The notes under the pieces were generated by a model. That model saw only the letters and a program-made list of their open reading frames with translations, made no database searches and was not told the origin of the DNA. Shown one piece after another: positions 33,880 to 43,614 of a stretch of DNA of 64,000 bases. Where the stretch lies: positions 3,224,001-3,288,000 of the forward strand of contig JBANSL010000004.1 of assembly GCA_037127255.1 (NCBI GenBank). Reading direction: 5' to 3'. Position 1 is the first letter of the stretch; each line of letters starts with the position of its first letter. Position numbers and translations under genes: made by a program. The stretch comes from Persicaria tinctoria (lineage: Eukaryota; Streptophyta; Magnoliopsida; Caryophyllales; Polygonaceae).

Positions 33880-36860
33880 CTTTATTTTTTTTTATTTTTT
33901 TATTTTTATTTTTTATTTTTATTTTTTTTGATTAGGTAAAAATTCGGATGGGGAACCCTAACCGAAAGCATCCTGTCGGATGAGGTCAAGAAGACCTGTA
34001 TCTGAGTATAGCTCCGATCCCCTGGTAGAGTAGCAAAGGTGTGCAACCTTATCTGCTACCCGGTTACCAATACGGGGAATATGTGATATGCTCACATTTC
34101 TTATTCCTTTGAGAAGATTTTGGATATCTGACATAGCCATTTCTATTTCCCAAGGACATCCAGCTTTTGATGTTAGGTAATCCGTGATAATTTTAGAGTC
34201 TCCCTCTATTATTAGATTTGCTATGTTTAATTCTCTCGCCTTTTCTATCCCTAGGCGTAGAGCTAAGACTTCCGCTATAAGGGGTGATTGTCCACCGTTT
34301 GCTTTTCCGCCAATGTTGATTGGGTTTCCATGCCAGTCTCTGATGATGTATCCGAAGGAACTATTTGTGGTTGATTTGAATGATCCGTCAAAGTTTAACT
34401 TATATTTGCCCTCTGGAGGTTTTTTCCATCGGTAGTTTTTCCTATTGTTTTCAGATAGTCCTTTTCCTTTACTTTGTTTCTGTATGCCGTCTTCCTCCAT
34501 TTCATTCCACTTACTAGCTTTCCTCCAATTATCGATATTGGTCGTGATCATTTTTTTTATAACCTCTGTAGAGGGAATGGTTTCATTTCTAAAGATTGTT
34601 TGATTTCTTATGAACCAAATGGTCCACCATCTGATTGCTAACTGTTGTTTCTTTTCCATCGGAAGAGTGGAACCTAAGGTTTGTAAAATTTGATTCATAT
34701 CTCTGTTTCCTGTAATTAGATTGTTGATGTTTTGAGATATTTGACCATGGAATTGTTGCTGAAAATTGTTGATGGGACATTCTATGAATAGGTGAATATC
34801 ATCTTCCATGAACTGGTTGCACAAGCTACATGTGGTCGGTACCGCCACCCCTTTTAGGGCCAGCCTGGTAGCCGTGGCTAGACCTTTTTGTTTTATTTTC
34901 CAAATAAAGTTCTTAACTTTAGGGGGGGCGTCAAGTTTCCAGATCCATGAGAACTCATCCGACGGTCTTTGTGGAGTTGATGAGATTAAGTTAAAGGCAC
35001 TTGTTGTTGTGAACCATCCCTTTTTGGCAGGCCACCAATACAGTCTGTCTCTCAGGGGAGTGGTTGGTAGTGGAATTTGCATAATATCCTCTACTAGTGG
35101 CTTTGGGAGTACCGATTCGAGTTTTTCCTTCCACCATTGCCCTCCTATAATGAAATTACTTACATAATCATATTGGTTAACGTTATGTTGAGAGTCTATT
35201 TTGTCTTTTAGAGGTGTCGTATCCACCCAGTTATCTTCCCAAAACTTAATTGATTTCCCATCCCCCACCTGCCAGATGAGTCCCTTTTTGAATTTTGGGA
35301 TCAGATAACTTAGTTTTGACCATTGCCACGAGGCATTGCCTTTTCTAGAGTAGGTAAGGATGTGGCTTTCTTTCAGATACTTGTGTTGTATGATTTTGAC
35401 CCAGTTATTTTCTGGTTCCGCCAGAATTTTCCAGAGGAGTTTTAGTTGAAGAGCTTCATTCATATCTTTGGTTTTTCTAATTCCCAATCCTCCGTCCTTT
35501 TTTGATTTACATATTTTGTCCCAACTGATTAAAGGACTATGTTGCGCATCTTTGTTCCAGAAAAAGGTTCTGTTGATTTGATCTAGTTGTTTGTGTACCG
35601 CTACCGGAAGCATGAAGCTCTGCATTGAGTATAAAGGTTTCGATGATAAATTAGACACTATTAGGGTTGCTCTACCTTGTTGAGAAAGGGCATTGGCTCG
35701 CCATTTGCTCAATTGGTCTTTAGATTTGCATATCATTTCGCCAAAGGTTTCCTTAGTAACCCTCCCATTTATGATTGGACAACCTAAATATTTTTCCAGG
35801 TTTCGTTCAAGGGGTATGTTTAGAATCCCTTCTAGGTCTCGAGCTCTTGATCTAGGGATACCCGGGGTGGTTTGGAAGGACGATTTATGATAATTTACTT
35901 TTTGCCCTGAGAATTTACAGTAATCTTCAATTATTTCTTTAACTTTTGTACATGCAGAGTTACTTCCTTTTGAGAAAATTATTATGTCATCTGCAAAGGC
36001 CAGGAATGGGACGCAGGGGCCTGAATGGCCAAATTTGAATCCGATGTTGTTGTGGTTAGATTCTGCATCCCTTGAGAGTTTGCGCGCAAGAATTTCTGCC
36101 CCGAGCAGGAAGAGAAACGGGGAGAGGGGATCCCCTTGCCTTAAACCCCTTGAAGGTTTGAAGGGGTCTGTAGGACCGTTGTTTACTAAAACAGAAAAGG
36201 AGACTGTGGTCACACATTCCATAATAATATCCACAAATTTTTGGCTGAATCCAAATTTTTGGAGGACTGCTTTCGTGAAGTGCCAATCTACTCTGTCGTA
36301 TGCTTTCTCCATATCAAGTTTTATTGCAGCCCATCCCTTGGTACCTTTTCTAGTGCGAAAGGAATGGAATACCTCGTGGGCTATTAGGATATTGTCTTGG
36401 ATTGCTCTGTCGGAGACAAACGCTCCTTGTAATGGGTGTATAAGTTTTCCTATCACTATTTTCAGTCGTTCTGTTATTATCTTTGAGATGATTTTATATA
36501 AGGTAGAACATAGGCTAATAGGGCGATAGTGTGTAGTCATGGTAGGGTTATCAATTTTTGGTATGAGGGAGATGAAAGTGTGGTTAATTTGTTTCAGCAT
36601 TTTGCCAGAGTGAAAAAACGCTTTTGTAGCCCGGATGATATCAGATCCAACGATGTCCCAATAATTTTTGTAGAACTCAGCCGTCATTCCATCAGGACCA
36701 GGGGATTTGTTGTTCCCTATTGAGAAGACAACCTTTTTGATTTCACTGTTTGTTGGTTGTTGGATAAGAGATTTGTTTTCCTCTTCTGTAATGATCGGGT
36801 TGATTTCTGAAAGGTATTCTTCTAATTGGGGGTTCCTATGCATTTGTTCCTTTTAAATTG
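33880..36860 (-). mobile_element. 5'-truncated LINE (L1-type) with long intact ORF2
   Basis: A minus-strand ORF2 remnant ends in an A-rich tail (plus-strand T/A tract 33880-33930), as expected for a LINE 3' end. The 5' edge falls near 36858, where an in-frame stop lies just upstream of the retained sequence and the endonuclease domain is missing. No target duplication could be confirmed. Confidence 0.85.
33958..36843 (-). CDS. LINE ORF2 remnant: reverse transcriptase, zf-RVT, RNase H
   Basis: 961 codons without a stop. Domains by residue: linker; RT from about 45 (KSPGPDGMTAEFYK, HYRPISLCS, KLDMEKAYDRVDW, RQGDPLSPFLFLLGAE) with catalytic FADD in FLAFADDIIIF (about 270); thumb; zf-RVT-type motif CSLCNQFMEDDIHLFIECP (about 685); and a plant-LINE RNase H at the C-terminus (NFDGSFK, AEVLALRLG, IIEGDSKII, HIPRIGNRVADKVAH). 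The N-terminal endonuclease (about 300 aa) is missing, so the protein cannot nick target DNA and the copy is dead on arrival. The clean frame suggests a young insertion. The ATG at 36843 is only the first Met in frame, not a native start. Confidence 0.9.
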   Translation of the reverse strand: MHRNPQLEEYLSEINPIITEEENKSLIQQPTNSEIKKVVFSIGNNKSPGPDGMTAEFYKNYWDIVGSDIIRATKAFFHSGKMLKQINHTFISLIPKIDNPTMTTHYRPISLCSTLYKIISKIITERLKIVIGKLIHPLQGAFVSDRAIQDNILIAHEVFHSFRTRKGTKGWAAIKLDMEKAYDRVDWHFTKAVLQKFGFSQKFVDIIMECVTTVSFSVLVNNGPTDPFKPSRGLRQGDPLSPFLFLLGAEILARKLSRDAESNHNNIGFKFGHSGPCVPFLAFADDIIIFSKGSNSACTKVKEIIEDYCKFSGQKVNYHKSSFQTTPGIPRSRARDLEGILNIPLERNLEKYLGCPIINGRVTKETFGEMICKSKDQLSKWRANALSQQGRATLIVSNLSSKPLYSMQSFMLPVAVHKQLDQINRTFFWNKDAQHSPLISWDKICKSKKDGGLGIRKTKDMNEALQLKLLWKILAEPENNWVKIIQHKYLKESHILTYSRKGNASWQWSKLSYLIPKFKKGLIWQVGDGKSIKFWEDNWVDTTPLKDKIDSQHNVNQYDYVSNFIIGGQWWKEKLESVLPKPLVEDIMQIPLPTTPLRDRLYWWPAKKGWFTTTSAFNLISSTPQRPSDEFSWIWKLDAPPKVKNFIWKIKQKGLATATRLALKGVAVPTTCSLCNQFMEDDIHLFIECPINNFQQQFHGQISQNINNLITGNRDMNQILQTLGSTLPMEKKQQLAIRWWTIWFIRNQTIFRNETIPSTEVIKKMITTNIDNWRKASKWNEMEEDGIQKQSKGKGLSENNRKNYRWKKPPEGKYKLNFDGSFKSTTNSSFGYIIRDWHGNPINIGGKANGGQSPLIAEVLALRLGIEKARELNIANLIIEGDSKIITDYLTSKAGCPWEIEMAMSDIQNLLKGIRNVSISHIPRIGNRVADKVAHLCYSTRGSELYSDTGLLDLIRQDAFG

Positions 36861-37560
36861 TAAAGAAATTCATAGAAACGAATAGTTGGCTATATATATA
36901 TTAATTAATTAAGATCATTTTATAGACATGTGTTGGTCTTGGATAGTGGTTGGGTGGGGCTAGGTAGGTTTAGTGGAGGTTTTGCAGCGACACAGCCAGG
37001 GTTTGTACTTTTGTAGAATTGTAGGGGTGTGGCGGTTGCAAAGGCTTTGGGTGCCTTTCATGGGCTAGTTAGGTCGATAGAGAGTTATGACTTATGAGCA
37101 TATAATTGTTGAAACATATATAGGGTTCGTATGGGACGGGGTTAATAAACTGACTAAAATTATAACATGGTAAAATTTATAAATTGTTGGTGAAAGTAGT
37201 TAAAAATTTAAATAATAAGATAATCTCTGTATGGGGCGTAAAACAGTTTATTTGTAAAAAGTGGAGTTTATTTGGTTGTTATTAGGAATATTGTGGTACT
37301 TTCAAACCAAATAAGATAAAAGAGAAAGGGTAAAACAACACTTATACAAAATAAATACCCAAATAACCTCATTTTTCTAATTTTTTTTAACACGTTTAAG
37401 TTTATTTTGGTCATCTATCTAAATAACCAAAAGAGATGTTTAAAAATTAAAAACCTACAAATGATTAATTTTTAATGACACCCACACGTTTTAATTTATT
37501 TCTCATTATGGTTAACTACTTTGATGGTCAGATCAGATGATCTTTGTTTTTTCATATGCT

Positions 37561-37599
<39 letters not shown>

Positions 37600-37661
37600 C
37601 GTTTTGATGATACAATGACACACTACATGTCTATGATACAACAATCTCTTTGAGTTCGCAT
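36861..37661. other. AT-rich intergenic region with a poly-T run
   Basis: No gene seen. A run of about 38 T lies at 37562-37599, just outside the LTR-like sequence of the next element. Confidence 0.5.
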
Positions 37662-37801
37662 TGTAAGATTACGAGATTGATTGTAATGTCCACCTTGAAA
37701 GTCTTCATTTATTGATAAACATATATATATAGGTTACAAATGTATTGGGTCTTATTGGGCTTTGAGCTCACTATATATGAGGAGACCTATGTAATCTATC
37801 A
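37662..37801 (-). repeat. putative 3' LTR of the second copia element
   Basis: The minus strand starts TGATAGATTACATAGG right at the pol stop codon and runs to CTCGTAATCTTACA, giving TG...CA ends of about 140 bp, preceded by the purine-rich GCGAGGGTT. The second LTR is missing, so the far boundary is not proven. Confidence 0.45.
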
Positions 37802-39740
37802 AACCCTCGCAATCGAAACAGGAGGGGGCCGTACAGTGAGACTGGAACGAAAATCAATGAACAATTGTCTAGGTAAACCCTTGGTGAATATATCAGCGTA
37901 CTGATAAGAGGACGGGACATGTAGAACGCGGACACGTCCAATGACAACCTTGTCCCTGACAAAGTGGAGATCAAGCTCAATGTGCTTCATGCGTTGATGC
38001 TGGACTGGGTTGCTAGCCAGATAGACGGTGGAGACGTTGTCAGTGTAGACCAGAGTGGCCTTCTGAAGAGGGCAACGGAGCTCAAGCAGGAGATTGCGGA
38101 GCCAAGAGCACTCGGAAACAACGTTGACACCACCTCTGTATTCTGCCTCAGCGCTGGAGCGAGACACGACCGAATGACGCTTGGCTGACCACGACACAAG
38201 GGTGTCGTTGAGGAAGACACGGTAACCAGATGTGGAGCGACGTGTGTCAGGACAACCACCCCAATCCGCATCAGTGTAAGCAACAAGATCAAGCTTAGAG
38301 AAAGGAGTGATCGTGGTGCCGAGCTCGAGGGTGCCGCTGATGTACCGAATGATCCGTTTCAAGGCCTGAAAGTGGGGTTCCTCGGGGGCATGCATGAACA
38401 AACAGACCTGCTGAACGGCGTAACTGGTATCAGGCCTGGTGAAAGTGAGATACTGAAGAGCACCAACGAGGGTCCTGTACAATGTCGTATCATCAACCAA
38501 AGGACCAGAATGAGCACTGAGCTTGTTGGATGTATCGACATGGGTGGCAACTGGATTACAGTTGACCATCTTAGCCCGAGCAACAATCTCAGCAGCATAC
38601 TTACTATGTGAGAGAAACAGACCAGACGCATGACGCTGAACAACAACTCCGATCCCAAGAAGTAGGACAACTGACCCAGATTAGACACGGCGAATTCCGC
38701 ACTCAATTGCGAAATAATGGACGTCCGAAGAGCATCATAAGAGGCGGTGAGAATGATGTCGCCTACATATAGTAACAGGAAGGCCATGTTAGAGCCTCGG
38801 CGATAGATAAACAGAGACGTATCCGAACGGCTGCCAATGAAACCCAAGCGTAGCAGATGCGAAGCAAAGCACTGGAACCAAGCCCGCGGAGCCTGTTTCA
38901 GACCATAGAGAGAGAGCTTGAGGAGACAGACGTGCTTGGGACGATCAGTATCAGCAAACCCCGGCGGCTGAAACATGTAGACGGTCTCATTCAGATGTCC
39001 ATGCAGAAAGGCGTTCTTGACATCTAACTGATGAATGGCCCAGTTGCGCGACAAAGCTAGACTCAATACAACTCGGATAGTGGCAGGCTTGACCACATGG
39101 CTGAACGTCTCATCACAATAAATTTCTGCCTGCTGAGATCGACCGTTGACCACAAGACGAGCTTTGTAGCGCTCCAACGTCTCATCAGAGCGGAACTTGT
39201 GACGGAAAATCCACATACATCGAATGACGTTTTCCTCAGGAGGGCGAGGGACAAGAACCCAAGTACCATTCTTTTTAAGGGCCCTGTATTCGTCGAGCAT
39301 AACCGCTTGCCAATTCGGGTCAAGAAGGGTTGTTTTGTGGGAGGTGGGAATGAGGGAAAGGGAGGTCGGGATGGAGGCAGGGGGGATCGGGAGTCGGGAG
39401 GGACGGAGGCATGGGAGTCAGAAGCGGCGGGGAATGCTGCGGGCGCAACATGCCCGGCGCTGGTTGATTGGCGGCGGCCGCAAGCCGCAGCATGATGTTG
39501 CGGCCGCCGCCAGTAGGTGAAGCGAGGGTGGGGGGGATTTTGATGGGTTGCGGGTGTGTGGTATGGTGGTAGGGGATGGTGGGGGTGACTCTGGCTCTGA
39601 CGAAGACACAGGGGGTGTGGGAGACGCAAAGGGGAATCACGACTCATCAAAGGTGACATGACGAGATAGAATGATCTTGTGGGTCTTGATATCGAGGCAG
39701 AGGTAACCGCGATGATCAGACGGGTAGCCAAGAAAGACAC
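37799..39740 (-). pseudogene. copia RT and RNase H, inactivated
   Basis: RT begins NGTWVLVPRPP...CMWIFRHKF and has LDVKNAFLHGHL and LYGLKQAPRAWF. The catalytic YVDD is YVGD (codon at 38761-38763 is GGC on the minus strand), removing an essential aspartate. After a frame shift near 38650 the RNase H part continues (AYTDADWGGCPDTRRSTSGY, SSAEAEYRG, YADIFTKGLP). The segment 39300-39740 is the variable Pro-rich linker with several frame breaks. Confidence 0.85.
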
Positions 39741-39751
39741 AAGGGGTGGAG

Positions 39752-40238
39752 TAGGGCTGATATACGAGCTAACGAGCTCGAGTAGTGGGTGTTCAAGCTT
39801 GGCTCGTTTACAAACGAGCCGGGCTCGAGCTCGAGCCTCATTTTCTCGAGCCGAGTCGAGTCGAGCTCGAGCTACTCACAAAATGTAGATCTGTGATTCA
39901 AATTGAATGGAGTCCAAAAGGCAAAGCGGCTGACAGACTCTTTAGAAGAAGAGGTTAAATAAAACCTAGGGACAGAACTGTAATTTCACCTACGAAACGA
40001 GATATACGCCCTATTTACAAATGGTTAAATAAAACCTATTTACATGGGATTAAATAAAACATAGGGGGGAACTGTAACTTCACCCATAAAATGAACTATA
40101 CGAGCTACTTGAGCCGAGCTCGAGCTCAGAATTCTGCTCAAGCTTGGCTCATATTTAATTCGAGCGAGCCCGAGTCGAGCTTTTTCCGAGCCGAGCCCGA
40201 GCCGAGCTCGAGCTACTCGGCTCAAGTAACATCCCTAG
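39752..40238. mobile_element. hAT-like MITE made of GAGCTCGA/GCCGAG units
   Basis: Inserted in the copia integrase-RT linker. Ends TAGGGCTGATATACGAGC and, reverse-complemented, TAGGGATGTTACTTGAGC; flanked by near-identical 9-bp direct repeats (GGGGTGGAG at 39743-39751 and GCGGTGGAG at 40238-40246). Both subterminal regions are dense arrays of self-complementary units such as CGAGCTCGAGC and AGCCGAGC. The coding text of copia on either side joins across the insert. Confidence 0.7.
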
Positions 40239-40249
40239 CGGTGGAGCGT

Positions 40250-41400
40250 GGGTGAAGCTTGTGAGGGGTGGTGGAGGACTGATTGAGGAAGCACAATCAC
40301 CGAACGGTACGGAGGTGATCATACCTAGGCAAAGTGCAATACAGTGCCTGAGTTGGTGAGCGATGGTGGAGGGTGGTGGAAGGGAGAATGTTTAGGAGGT
40401 AGCACGTGGTGGCTAAGGTGTAAGGCCAATATATAGAGAAGGGGAATGAATGCGTGGAAGAGGAGAGAGCGCATCATATTGGTAATGGTTCGGATGATTC
40501 GTTCGGCCTTGCCATTTTGTTGTGAGGTATAGGGGCAAGACAAGCGATAGGAAATCCCATTGGTGGTGAAGAAAGTGTGAAATTCTTTGTTGTCAAATTC
40601 GCTACCATTGTCACATTGGAAACACTTGATAGAGGTGTGAAATTGTGTTTTGATGTAAGCATGGAATTTGGCAAAGATAGGAAACACTTGAGATTTAAAG
40701 TGCAAAGGGAAAACCCATAAGAAATGTGTATAATCATCCAGAAACAAAAGGTAATACTTATGACCCTCCTTGCTAGGCACAGAAGATGTCCAAATATCAC
40801 TATGAATAATATCAAAAGGGGCAAAAGTAGTGTTTAAAGACCGCTGAAAATGAAGTATGGCATGCTTGCCTAACTGACAAGAAGAACATAAACTAGAGTG
40901 AGGCTCTTTATTACATTGGACAAGATTATTAGAACAAAGTAAATCTAAAACTGCAGGACTGGGATGACCAGGGCGTGCATGCCAAAGACTGGATGATGAT
41001 GATGCCGAGAGGGCGACTGGACTTGACGGGCTGGATGGTGAGGGCGACGACACAGGATAGAGCTCCCCGGTGCTATTACATCTCAGTCGAGTAACCCACG
41101 TAGTAAGATCCTTCACAGAGAAACCAAACGGATCAAACACAAGAGAAACATTATTGTCAGCGGTGAACCGACGGACAAAGATAAGGTTTTTGACAAGTTT
41201 GGGGGCAACAAGGACGTTGTTGAGGTGTAATGGGCTGGTTGGGGTTGGTAATGTGGCGTGGCCAATGCCCGAAGTAGCAAGGCGACCACCGTTGCCGACG
41301 ATAATAGAATGGGCAGGACCCTTAAAAGAAAGAGAAGAGAGAGTACCTGAGGAGTTCGTCATATGAGAAGTGGTGCCAGTGTCCATGTACCAGGCGGAGT
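40250..41400 (-). pseudogene. copia protease, pre-integrase and integrase
   Basis: The frame 40325-41386 has a protease motif DTGTTSHMT, then LWHARPGHPS and CSSCQLGKHA (zinc-binding GAG-pre-integrase), then integrase with HSDIWTSS, FQCDNGSEFDN and CPYTSQQNGKAER giving the D, D and E residues. It ends at a stop near 40325. Conserved linker text (FLGYPSDHRGYLCLD) resumes beyond the inserted MITE. Confidence 0.85.
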
Positions 41401-41447
41401 CTGTGAGAATCCGAGAAACCGGTCGGGTCGTATGAAATCGGGAATCG

Positions 41448-41591
41448 TGTTGGGTTTTTATTTTTATTTATAAGGTCGGGATCCACCACTTTACACAAAA
41501 GCTTAAGCCAATGTGTAGGACTTCACCCTTCCTTATATTTTGGTTTGTTATACCACCCACAGTCAATGTGGGATGGCTATTTATCCCAACA
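41448..41591. repeat. 144-bp solo-LTR or TRIM-like insertion
   Basis: TGTTGGG...CCCAACA ends, 144 bp, interrupting the copia gag-protease region. The minus strand carries ATAGCCATCCCACATTGACT and TTAAGCTTTTGTGTAAAGTG, phrases common in small plant LTRs (TRIM type). It is flanked by GAATCG (41442-41447) and GAGTCG (41592-41597), a target-duplication candidate with one mismatch. Confidence 0.55.
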
Positions 41592-42370
41592 GAGTCGGGA
41601 GGTGCCAGCTGCATCGAAGAGAAGGCGTGATGCACATCAGTGGGAGTGTATGCCGGATCAGACGACGACGGGTAGGCCTGATGTCCTGCGGGTCGAGGAG
41701 CAGGACCCAACAAGTCCGCTCCCTGCTGACGGTTGGGATATGGGGCTGGTGGGCGATACGAAGGAGGAGGGTAGCCGAAGGGCATCCAAGGCGGATACCC
41801 AGGGTTGGGGTACTAAGAGGGGCGAGAGGTCTCGTGCTGCTGCGGCGCGCCGCCGCCTCTCGCAGCCGGCTCTCTCGCAGTAGGGTGGTCGTTGTGGCGG
41901 TTGGTCTGCGGGGCATAGTACTCGTCGATGTCGCTTGACGAGACTAATGTCGTCTTGTCCTTGGCGGCTTTGGTGTTCTGACGGTGAAGGCGAGTCTCTT
42001 CCAAAATCAATTGAGACCGGGTCTTTTCGAATGTAGGAAGAGGTTCCGTCTGCTGGATATAAGTAGCAGCAGCGTTGTATTCAGAAGGGAGACCCGAGAT
42101 TACCTGGAGGATGAGGCGGGTGGCGCTGGGTTTGGAGTCGACGACGCCTAGTTGATCAGTCAGGGTCTTGATGTGCTGACAATAGGCGGATATCGACGGA
42201 AAGGAGGAAAGCTTGTAACTTGAAAAATCGTGCTCGAGATAGATAACACGAGTGGACTTGTTGTCTTGAAAGAGATTCTGAAGTTTCTTCCAAACATCCA
42301 AGGCGCCAAGGCGGTGTCTTTGGGGTTGAGGATGGTGGTCAATAGATCTTTTGAGATGGTGTTGAAGATT
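41592..42370 (-). pseudogene. copia gag, 5' truncated
   Basis: The minus strand reads TISKDLLTTILNPKDTAL, then DVWKKLQNLFQDNKSTRVIY, QHIKTLTDQLGVVDSKPS, ISGLPSEYNAAATYI and a Pro/Tyr-rich tail, which is typical copia gag (UBN2-type) order. The N-terminal part is lost at about 42370, with frame shifts near 42300 and 41813. Confidence 0.8.
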
Positions 42371-42379
42371 GAAGGATGC

Positions 42380-42770
42380 GGGGAGTCAATCCCTAGATTG
42401 ACTCCGGTGAAAACCTCAAATTGTGGTAAAAATCTTGAGGACTACTTTATAGCTTGGTTTATTTGAAACCTGTGTTAAAAACCTCAATAACACGGTGACT
42501 TTACAACTCGATTCAACCTAAAAACCGTGCTAAAAACTCAAATTTTAAAATAACACACGACTTTATAGTTCGGTCAAGCCTAAAAATTGTGCTAAAAAAC
42601 TCATGTTTTAAAATTACATAGTGACTTTATAGCTCGGTTTTATTCAGAACCGGGCTAAAATTTGTGACTTTATAGATCGGTTCTATTCATAACCGGGCTA
42701 TAAAGCAAGTTAACCTAGCTAAAAAGCCGGTCCTCACAGATTTTTACCGTAATTTTGGGTTTCACTGGAG
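42380..42770. repeat. degenerate array of AACCGGGCTATAAAGT-type units, CACTA-like
   Basis: About five degenerate units of roughly 60 bp, each with GACTTTATAGCTCGGTT and AACCGGGCTAAAA, so each unit can itself fold back. Such arrays are typical of CACTA subterminal regions. No complete terminus was pinned down. Confidence 0.5.
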
Positions 42771-42782
42771 CGCACCCCTATA

Positions 42783-43108
42783 TATATAGAGGATAGATCA
42801 TATGTACTCAGCCTTTAACGTGTATCATGTGAACAAATCTGGGGCATTGAATTAAGAAGATCAACGGATGAGATTAAAAGTAACTTCTGATTATTCGATT
42901 GTATTGGGAGATTATTCGGTGGAATGAAATTATTCGGTGGTATTGGGCGATTATTCGGTAGAATAAAATTTACATTTTTTACACTCTTTTTACAGATGAA
43001 TAATTATGTGAAAACAGACGAATAATCATGAACAAATAGATAAATAATTTCCGAGTACATGATACACGTTAAGGGTTGAGTACACCGGAACTAACCCTTA
43101 TATAGATA
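42783..43108. mobile_element. MITE with about 45-bp terminal inverted repeats
   Basis: Left arm TATATAGAGGATAGATCATA...GTACTCAGCCTTTAACGTGTATCATG; the right arm, reverse-complemented, reads TATATAAGGGTTAGTTCCGG...GTACTCAACCCTTAACGTGTATCATG. The interior has short repeats of GATTATTCGGTGG. Non-coding. Confidence 0.65.
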
Positions 43109-43614
43109 TATTTTATATTATCACAATAACACAATACTAGTAATAAGTAAAATAAGATTATAATATAAGCTCCCAAACTCCAACAATACCACTAACTCAA
43201 CAAAAGTTCAATTATTCACAACATAAATCGACTTATTTGACGAATTGATATCGTTGAATTTGATAAACTTAAAAATTGTTAACAAATGCATCATCATCAT
43301 CATCTCACATTAAATGCTCTCAACTTCCCACCTGTACTCACATTTATTAGATTGTATATGCAACCATGATGGACATCCCATCCAAATCCATCCCCTTATC
43401 ACTTTCATTCAATTTATTTACATACAAAGATAGAAAAATCTCAGCCAATTTATTCCCTTTATATTCTCTTATATACACACTTTCTTCATATAGATCATCA
43501 CATTTCATTTCACATATGTATAGACTATAAGATAAGTGGGAGGGAGCATACATTCATAGGTCGAAACGACGCCGTTTTAGTGCACATTTTGTAACCTATT
43601 GCTTGGTTATTACC
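43109..43614. other. region upstream of the ABCG gene
   Basis: AT-rich, with a (CAT)n stretch at about 43289-43302. Probably holds the promoter; no individual element is strong enough to call. Confidence 0.4.

Larger units (their letters stand above)
37662..42370 (-). mobile_element. decayed Ty1/copia element, 5' LTR missing
   Basis: Minus strand from gag (about 42360) through protease, integrase, RT and RNase H to a stop overlapping an LTR-like end (37662-37801). The 5' LTR and the gag start are absent; at about 42370-42390 the copia sequence gives way to another repeat. It contains two insertions (39752-40238 and 41448-41591), a frame shift near 38650 and further breaks in the 39300-39740 linker. 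Old and inactive. Confidence 0.85.

Noticed and set aside
43289..43302. CRISPR-like or regulatory meaning of the CATCATCAT run
   Set aside because: Simple trinucleotide microsatellite in a plant genome.
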